64,000 nucleotides of DNA from Novosphingobium sp. CF614 (GTDB taxonomy: Bacteria > Pseudomonadota > Alphaproteobacteria > Sphingomonadales > Sphingomonadaceae), in NCBI RefSeq assembly GCF_900113255.1, contig NZ_FOOR01000005.1, forward strand, positions 1 through 64,000, given 5' to 3'. The translations under genes were made by a program, and so were the position numbers. This document shows, piece by piece, positions 58,770 to 64,000 of the stretch; positions within the stretch are counted from its first letter, which is position 1; every line of letters starts with the position of its first letter. The notes under the pieces are model-generated. The model saw nothing but the letters and a program-made list of their open reading frames with translations. It was not told the origin of the DNA and did not search any database.

Positions 58770-59386
58770 GGCAGGGCGCCGACCGCTTCGCGCACCGCTC
58801 GCGCGCAGAAGTCCGGATCTTCGAGCGGCAGGAGGTGGCCGCCGGTTTCATGGCTCAGCCGTCGCACGCGGCAACCGGCGAAGACTGCCGCGCGCATGTC
58901 CGTCGGCAGCAGCGGATCGCGCCCGCCGTTCAAGGCCAGCACGGATACCCGCGGGAGCGGCGGCTGGGCATCGCGTAGGCGCAGCAGATCGGCGCGCAGT
59001 GGTTCCGGGTCGATCTCGCCGAAGGGTTCCGCGCAGCCGCAAGTCCGGCGGAATTCGGTCAGCACGGCGCGCGGGTCGGCCTTGAAGCGGCGAAGCATGC
59101 GATCGACCACGCGCGCGCCCACCCCGGGCTTGCCGGGCAGGGCGGTGAAGCGTTCGAAGCCATTGATCGCGACGATGCCGACAAGGCCCGGCGGCGGCGC
59201 GGCCAGCACGCGCATGGTGCCGAAGCTGTGAGTCACCGCCAGGCACGGCTCCGCCACCTCGGGAGCATGAGCAGCGCCGAAATAGCCGCGATCGTCGATT
59301 GCGTGGGGCCACTCGGGCAGCAGTTCGGCGAGGGGGCGCCAGAAATCCCGGTCGAAGCCCCAACCATGGGCGAAGAGCAGCTTCAT
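58766..59386 (-). CDS. Pimeloyl-ACP methyl ester esterase (BioH/BioG-like)
   Basis: The 206-residue alpha/beta hydrolase is short like BioG but opens with LLFAHGWGFDRDFW like BioH. Nucleophile Ser sits in THSFGTM, where the first Gly of GxSxG is Thr; Asp in NGGRDPLLP and His in TGGHLLPL complete the triad. It should remove the methyl group from pimeloyl-ACP methyl ester. Position between bioF and bioC supports this. Confidence 0.82.
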   Translation of the reverse strand: MKLLFAHGWGFDRDFWRPLAELLPEWPHAIDDRGYFGAAHAPEVAEPCLAVTHSFGTMRVLAAPPPGLVGIVAINGFERFTALPGKPGVGARVVDRMLRRFKADPRAVLTEFRRTCGCAEPFGEIDPEPLRADLLRLRDAQPPLPRVSVLALNGGRDPLLPTDMRAAVFAGCRVRRLSHETGGHLLPLEDPDFCARAVREAVGALP

Positions 59387-59444
59387 GCCGGGCTTCGCCG
59401 ATCGGTGCTTCCCGTGAACCCGCCGTGACGGACGAAATCCGGTA

Positions 59445-60605
59445 TCACAACGCGGCCTCCAGCGCCGCCAGCAGCGCGTCGATGTCGGCCTCGGCATGGC
59501 TTGCGCGCAGGGCGAGGCGCAGGCGGCTGGTGCCTGGTGGCACCGTCGGTGGGCGGATCGCCGAGGCGAGGAAGCCGGCCGCTTCCAGCCGCCGGGAAAG
59601 CGCCAGGGTGGTTTCCTCCGGCCCGATCACGGCGGGCACGATCTGGGTGCTGGACGCACCGTGGTCGAGCCCCAGCCCGGCAAGCCCGGCGCGCAGCCGC
59701 TCACCCAGCGCGGCCAGATGCGCGCGCTCGGCGTCCATTGCCGGCACCAGATCGAGCGCCGCGTCGATCGCGCCCAGCACGGCGGGCGGCGGCGCGGTGG
59801 TGAAGACGAACCCGCTCGCGGCGTTGACGAGGTAGTCGATGGTGATCCGTGAACCCGCGACATAGGCACCGAAACCACCCAGAGCCTTGCTGAAGGTGCC
59901 CATGACAAGGTCGAGGCCGTCCACTTCCGCGCTCAGGCCCCGGCCCTGGGGACCGAGCACGCCGGTGGCATGCGCTTCGTCCACGAACAGCGCGGCATCG
60001 TGGGCTCGCGCGATCGCGGCGAGGCGAGCGAGGTCGGCGCGGTCTCCGTCCATCGAGAACACGCTCTCGGTCAGGATCAGGCGCGCCGGGGCCGCCGCGC
60101 CCTTCTGCGCCAGCAGCGTTTCCAGGTGATCGAGATCGTTGTGACGGAAGCGGTGCTGGCGTGCGCCGGCCACGGCGATCCCGGCGTGCATGCTGGCGTG
60201 GATCAACCGGTCGGTGAACACCGCTGCGCCCGGGATCGCGGCCAGCAGCGCCGGGATCACCGCCGCGTTGGCCTGCCAGCCGGTGGCGAAGAGCAGCGCG
60301 GCCTCGGTTCCCTTGAACGCGGCGATCCGCGCTTCGAGCGCCAGGTGCGCTTCGCTGGTCCCCGTCACCAGCCGCGAGGCGCCCGATCCGGTGCCGCCGC
60401 GCGCGGCCCATTCGCGCGCGCGCTCGATGAGCAGCGGGTGGCGGGCCAGGCCGAGGTAGTCGTTGCTGGAGAAATCGATCAGCTCGCGGTCGCCGCGCAG
60501 TACCCGTCCGCCCTGTGTCAGCGTGCTCGCGTGCAAGGTCCGCCGCTGCCCGGCGCGCTCCATCCGGGCGAGGGCGGTTTCCAGGAAGGAATCGAGCCGG
60601 CTCAT
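59445..60605 (-). CDS. bioF: 8-Amino-7-oxononanoate synthase
   Basis: BioF condenses pimeloyl-ACP with alanine to make KAPA. The 386-residue PLP enzyme shows SSNDYLGLARHP near residue 40, VDEAHATGVLG and the PLP lysine in TFSKALGGFG. The start at 60605 (MSRLDSFLE) is preferred; a start 36 bases earlier is possible. It is the first gene of bioF-bioH/G-bioC-bioD-bioA. No BioR or BirA operator was seen upstream. bioB is not in the window. Confidence 0.96.
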   Translation of the reverse strand: MSRLDSFLETALARMERAGQRRTLHASTLTQGGRVLRGDRELIDFSSNDYLGLARHPLLIERAREWAARGGTGSGASRLVTGTSEAHLALEARIAAFKGTEAALLFATGWQANAAVIPALLAAIPGAAVFTDRLIHASMHAGIAVAGARQHRFRHNDLDHLETLLAQKGAAAPARLILTESVFSMDGDRADLARLAAIARAHDAALFVDEAHATGVLGPQGRGLSAEVDGLDLVMGTFSKALGGFGAYVAGSRITIDYLVNAASGFVFTTAPPPAVLGAIDAALDLVPAMDAERAHLAALGERLRAGLAGLGLDHGASSTQIVPAVIGPEETTLALSRRLEAAGFLASAIRPPTVPPGTSRLRLALRASHAEADIDALLAALEAAL

Positions 60606-60737
60606 CCTGGCGCCGGTATGGCATGCCGCCGCCGCGCACAATGGGCGAGCGTGTAGTCAGCCGAGGGTTTACCGCCGGGTCTGTCCCTATCCGGATCGCC
60701 AGCCGCACCCTTTTGCGATAGGATGCGCCGCGCGGGG

Positions 60738-60755
60738 TGTCTCATTCCCGGGACA
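60738..60755. promoter_or_regulatory. Inverted repeat upstream of AcoR-like regulator
   Basis: TGTCTC-N6-GGGACA, extended to GTGTC/GACAC, has the same design and length as the repeat before the ExaC-type gene at 14714. It lies in the divergent bioF-regulator region, 137 bases before the regulator start, suggesting self-regulation. Confidence 0.6.
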
Positions 60756-60784
60756 CTCGGCGATATCGTTCCTGCGAACGGTCT

Positions 60785-60798
60785 TTGCGATAGATCAA
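60785..60798 (+). promoter_or_regulatory. Weak FNR-like box before AcoR-like regulator
   Basis: TTGCGATAGATCAA has a perfect right half (ATCAA) and a 3-of-5 left half of the FNR consensus. The site is speculative. Confidence 0.25.
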
Positions 60799-60891
60799 GG
60801 CAGCCGGCATGGACCGGACGATATGCAGCGCTGGACCGTTACGAGAACATGCCGGCGCGCATGCCGGTGGGGCGGTGAGGAGAGGCATGCC

Positions 60892-61869
60892 ATGGCGAGC
60901 GAATGGCCCAATTGCGGCAACAGGCACAGCGACAAGGTTCTCGATACCGTGCAATCGGGCAACGCGGCCGCGCTTTCGGCAGTGGCGGCATCGTGGTGCC
61001 GATCGGCGCTGCGCCATGGACTCGATCCTTCGGCGGGGCGGCAGGGCGAGCGTCTCGGCAAAGCGGAATTCGGCATGTTGCGAGAGGCCAATGGCGAATT
61101 GCTGGCGGCGGCGACCCCGGTGCTGGACGGCCTGTTCGGCTCGGTGGGGCGCACCGGGGCCTGCGTGATTCTTTCGGATATCGATGGCATCGTGCTGGAG
61201 GCGCGCTCCAGCGCTGCCGAGGCGGGGCTGTTCGATGCCATCGGCCTTGCCCCGGCGGCCCAGTGGAGCGAAGCGGCCGAGGGCACCAACGGCATCGGCA
61301 CTTGCCTGGTCGAGCAGCGCCCGGTCACGATCCTGCGCGGCGAGCACTTCGCCAGCCGCAACATCGGTGTTTCCTGCATGGACGCGCCGATCTTCGATCC
61401 CGATGGATGCCTCGTCGCCGCGCTCGACGTCTCCAGCGCCCGCCCCGAACATGGCGAGGCGATGGCGGCGATGATCGCCGCGTTGGTGCAGGACGCCGCG
61501 CGCGCGATCGAGCGCGACTATTTCTGCCGCCGCTTTGCCGAAGCACGGATCGTGCTGGCGGGGGAGAGCCGCACCGGCGGTCCCTCGCTGCTGGCGGTGG
61601 ACCGGGACGACCTGGTCATCGGCGCCACCCGCATGGCGCGTCGCCACCTGGGGCTGGGCACCGAGGCCAGGCTGACCTCCCGCCCGCTGGCCGAAGTGCT
61701 GGGCACCGGCCCGGCCTCGCGCTTCGAGGACGGCGAGCGCACGGTGCTGCGCCAGGCGCTGGCCCGCTCGAACGGCAACGTTGCCGCCGCCGCGCGCCTG
61801 CTGGGTATCGGCCGGGCGACGATGTACCGCCGCATGGAACGCGCGGGGATGGCCGGTGGAGTGCACTGA
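60892..61869 (+). CDS. AcoR-like regulator (GAF + Fis-type HTH) without AAA+ domain
   Basis: The 325-residue protein starts at ATG 60892 after GAGGAGAGG. Its N-terminus (1-185) has the AcoR GAF sensor with the EGTNGIGTCLVEQRPVTI signature. The C-terminus has a Fis-type helix-turn-helix (FEDGERTVLRQALARSNGNVAAAARLLGIGRATMYRRMERAGM). Between them are about 90 residues instead of the 240-residue sigma-54 AAA+ module, so it cannot work as a classical bacterial enhancer-binding protein. Relatives with AAA+ control acetoin or alcohol catabolism. Its likely target is the ExaC-type dehydrogenase. Confidence 0.87.
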   Translation: MASEWPNCGNRHSDKVLDTVQSGNAAALSAVAASWCRSALRHGLDPSAGRQGERLGKAEFGMLREANGELLAAATPVLDGLFGSVGRTGACVILSDIDGIVLEARSSAAEAGLFDAIGLAPAAQWSEAAEGTNGIGTCLVEQRPVTILRGEHFASRNIGVSCMDAPIFDPDGCLVAALDVSSARPEHGEAMAAMIAALVQDAARAIERDYFCRRFAEARIVLAGESRTGGPSLLAVDRDDLVIGATRMARRHLGLGTEARLTSRPLAEVLGTGPASRFEDGERTVLRQALARSNGNVAAAARLLGIGRATMYRRMERAGMAGGVH

Positions 61870-61974
61870 GGCGCGCCGGAAACCGTCAAGCCCCATTCCC
61901 CGGCGCATCGCCCTGCGCGCTTTTCTGTATCGCCGTATTTGAGGCCTGGGCCGTCATGCGCTAGCGGGAAAGCC

Positions 61975-63789
61975 ATGTCCGACGAATCTCCCGCAGACCG
62001 CTTCAAATCCGTCCTCGCTGGCGCCAGCCGCGCCATCGCGCATGAGAAGGAGATCGAGGTCAACTGGACGGCCGACGCACCCAGCGCGACCGGCGGCACT
62101 TTCCGCTTGCCCATGCCCGGCCGCAGCCTGCCGCGCGAAGCGGCGATGCAGGCGCGCGGGTTCGCGGACAGCTTCGCGCTTCGGCTGCGCCACCATGACG
62201 ACCGGATCCATATCCGCCATGCGCCGTCGGAGCCGGCGGCGCGGGCCTGTTACGACGCGGTGGAGATGGTGCGCTACGAGGCGCTGGGATCCAACGCCTA
62301 TCCCGGCATGCGCGGCAATCTGGATGCGGCATTGCTGGCACGCATGGGGTCCGACCCGATCACCCGTGCGGAAACGCCCGAGACCGTGCCGGTACAGGCC
62401 GCGCTTGCGCTGCTTCTGCGTGAACGGCTTACCGGCCAGCCGGTCCCCCAGATCGCGCGCGCCGGTGTCGATATGGTTCGCGACTGGATCGAGGAAAAGG
62501 CAAGCGCCGATTTCGAGGCGCTGGCCGCTTCGCTCCAGGACCAGCGGGCCTTCCAGTCGCGCTCGCTCGAGATGCTCGCGCACCTGGAACTGACCCGGGC
62601 CGAGGATGCCGAGCTTCCTCCCGACGATGCCGAGGAGATGGACGGCGAGGAGCAGACCGAGGAGGAGCAGGACGGCGACGAATCGGGGCAGGACCAGCAG
62701 CCTTCGGAAATGGCCGCCGAACCCTCGCAAGGCGAGGACGAGGGCGAAAGCGAGGCCGAGGGCGAGACCTCGGATGACATGCAGGAGGGCCAGGAAGGCG
62801 AGGACGGCGACGAGGGCATGCTGCCGGTCCGCCCCAACCGGCCCTGGACCGACATCCCCGAAGGCTTCGACTACAAGATCTTCACCGAGGCTTTCGACGA
62901 AGTGACAGCCGCCGCCGATCTGTGCGACGAGGAGGAGCTGACCCGCCTGCGCGCCTATCTCGACGCGCAGCTGAAGGGCCTGCAAGGCATCGTCACCCGG
63001 CTCGCCAACCGCCTCCAGCGCCGGCTCATGGCACAGCAGAACCGCTCGTGGGACTTCGACCAGGAGGAAGGCCTGCTCGACGCCGCCAGGCTGGCGCGCG
63101 TGGTGGTTTCGCCCGGCCAGTCGTTGTCCTACAAAGTGGAGCGCGACGTCGAGTTCAAGGACACCGTGGTCACCCTGCTGCTCGACAATTCGGGCTCGAT
63201 GCGTGGGCGGCCGATCTCGATCGCCGCGATCAGCGCGGACGTGCTCGCACGCACGCTGGAGCGCTGCGGGGTCAAGGTCGAGATCCTGGGCTTCACCACC
63301 CGCGCGTGGAAGGGCGGGCTCAGCCGCGATGCCTGGCTGGCGAACGGCAAGCCCTCGCACCCGGGGCGCCTCAACGACTTGCGCCACATCATCTACAAGA
63401 AGGCCGACGAGCCCTGGCGCCGCGCGCGCAAGAACCTGGGCCTGATGATGCGCGAGGGCCTGCTGAAGGAAAACATCGACGGCGAGGCGCTGCTCTGGGC
63501 GCACAGCCGCCTGCTCGCGCGGCCGGAGGACCGGCGCGTCCTGATGGTCATCTCCGACGGCGCCCCGGTCGACGATTCGACGCTCTCGGTGAACTCCGCC
63601 GGCTATCTGGAGGCGCACTTGCGCAAGGTGATCGAGTGGATCGAGACGAAGTCTCCGATCCAGCTCGTCGCCATCGGCATCGGCCACGACGTGACCCGCT
63701 ACTACCGGCGGGCAGTGACGATCATGGATGTCGAACAACTGGGCGGGACGATGATCGAGCAGCTGGCGGGGTTGTTCGAGGAGGAGTAA
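61975..63789 (+). CDS. cobT: Cobaltochelatase subunit CobT
   Basis: CobT works with CobS and CobN to insert cobalt into hydrogenobyrinic acid diamide in aerobic B12 synthesis. The 604-residue protein has a helical N-terminal domain, a very acidic linker (about 215-285), and a C-terminal von Willebrand A domain with the MIDAS motif DNSGSM near residue 405 and SDGAPVDDS near 525. Its usual neighbour cobS is not in the window. Confidence 0.93.
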   Translation: MSDESPADRFKSVLAGASRAIAHEKEIEVNWTADAPSATGGTFRLPMPGRSLPREAAMQARGFADSFALRLRHHDDRIHIRHAPSEPAARACYDAVEMVRYEALGSNAYPGMRGNLDAALLARMGSDPITRAETPETVPVQAALALLLRERLTGQPVPQIARAGVDMVRDWIEEKASADFEALAASLQDQRAFQSRSLEMLAHLELTRAEDAELPPDDAEEMDGEEQTEEEQDGDESGQDQQPSEMAAEPSQGEDEGESEAEGETSDDMQEGQEGEDGDEGMLPVRPNRPWTDIPEGFDYKIFTEAFDEVTAAADLCDEEELTRLRAYLDAQLKGLQGIVTRLANRLQRRLMAQQNRSWDFDQEEGLLDAARLARVVVSPGQSLSYKVERDVEFKDTVVTLLLDNSGSMRGRPISIAAISADVLARTLERCGVKVEILGFTTRAWKGGLSRDAWLANGKPSHPGRLNDLRHIIYKKADEPWRRARKNLGLMMREGLLKENIDGEALLWAHSRLLARPEDRRVLMVISDGAPVDDSTLSVNSAGYLEAHLRKVIEWIETKSPIQLVAIGIGHDVTRYYRRAVTIMDVEQLGGTMIEQLAGLFEEE

Positions 63790-63853
63790 GGCTGCCGTAA
63801 GATGCTCTTTTTTACAGTTCCGGCATTTCAATATTTTAACTGATTGTCCGGAC

Positions 63854-63883
63854 TTGACCGACTTTGCGGAACGCTATTTATAT
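63854..63883 (+). promoter_or_regulatory. Housekeeping-type promoter before last gene
   Basis: TTGACC, an 18-base spacer and TTATAT resemble a sigma-70 promoter. It ends 27 bases before the ATG at 63911, in a clearly AT-rich patch. Confidence 0.55.
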
Positions 63884-63910
63884 GGAATTGTTGTCGAAGG
63901 GTGGGGGTGT

Positions 63911-64000
63911 ATGAGGAGAATAGCGTTTCTGGTCACGCTGGCGTGCGCTAGTTCCCTTTCCGCGAAGAGCCAGGAGGCCGATCAGCCCAACACGCTGACG
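63911..64000 (+). CDS. Start of a secreted protein (cut by window end)
   Basis: The ATG at 63911 follows a GTGGGGGTG run. The 30 visible codons are a signal peptide (MRRIAFLVTLACASSLSA) followed by KSQEADQPNTLT. The remainder is outside the window, so family and length are unknown. Confidence 0.7.
   Translation, partial: MRRIAFLVTLACASSLSAKSQEADQPNTLT

Noticed and set aside
60606..60891. BioR or BirA operator upstream of bioF
   Set aside because: No TTATCTATAA-type site was found; the only palindrome there matches the exaC-type operator.

Overview
The window is high-GC DNA from an alphaproteobacterium, most likely of the Sphingomonadales (Novosphingobium/Sphingobium type). The signs are the divergent hutFC/hutIHGU arrangement, a TorF-family outer-membrane protein, an N-terminally different SRAP subfamily, the serS-surE-LytM order and the style of the chromosomal ParA cluster. 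It is ordinary chromosome with two tRNA genes (Gln-TTG, Val-CAC), a few scars of old insertion sequences and one catabolic block that looks acquired. There are no rRNA genes, CRISPR arrays, prophages or intact insertion sequences.

Layout. 0-1.1 kb: a truncated uracil-DNA glycosylase remnant and an SRAP-family protein without its catalytic residues. 1.1-4.4 kb: TPP riboswitch and thiC, then an MscS channel. 4.9-7.1 kb: ligA. 7.2-14.7 kb: complete five-enzyme histidine utilisation, hutC-hutF facing hutI-hutH-hutG-hutU, with a HutC-type operator between them. 14.8-21.4 kb: an ExaC-type aldehyde dehydrogenase, a TorF protein, a sterol desaturase family enzyme, two secreted proteins and an OmpR/EnvZ pair. 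21.5-27.2 kb: AI-2E family membrane protein, nitronate monooxygenase, bacterioferritin and its ferredoxin with a Fur-like box, a DUF418 protein and a Sel1/SPOR protein.

27.4-36.8 kb: a cluster of poorly described genes: ParA, a small ribbon-helix-helix-like partner, a TPR/SPOR lipoprotein, an 880-residue coiled-coil membrane protein, an HPt-like protein, a membrane-anchored nucleotidyltransferase-fold protein, an unrecognised 322-residue protein and a sensor kinase. The HPt-like protein and the kinase have both lost the phosphorylated histidine, and CtrA-like boxes lie near several of the genes. This is the best candidate here for an undescribed system.

37.4-38.8 kb: ilvE and tRNA-Gln. 38.9-44.6 kb: a catabolic block with an SMP-30 lactonase-type enzyme, two short-chain dehydrogenases, a TetR regulator and a Baeyer-Villiger monooxygenase, carrying an IS110-type scar. 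The gene set fits alcohol to ketone to lactone to hydroxy-acid conversion of an unknown cyclic substrate. 44.7-53.5 kb: der, a CHAP protein, DUF3297, tRNA-Val, a DUF2892 protein with an FNR box, serS, surE, a LytM-type protein, an IS5 remnant and rimO. 53.5-54.7 kb: two near-identical small-RNA-like units, each with its own palindrome and terminator, on either side of a DUF4239-type gene.

54.8-60.6 kb: a CinA-domain protein, a small chorismate-lyase-like protein and the biotin operon bioF-bioH/G-bioC-bioD-bioA. 60.9-61.9 kb: an AcoR-like regulator without an AAA+ domain. It shares an 18-base operator motif with the aldehyde dehydrogenase gene 46 kb away. 62-63.8 kb: cobT, followed by the start of a secreted protein cut by the window end.
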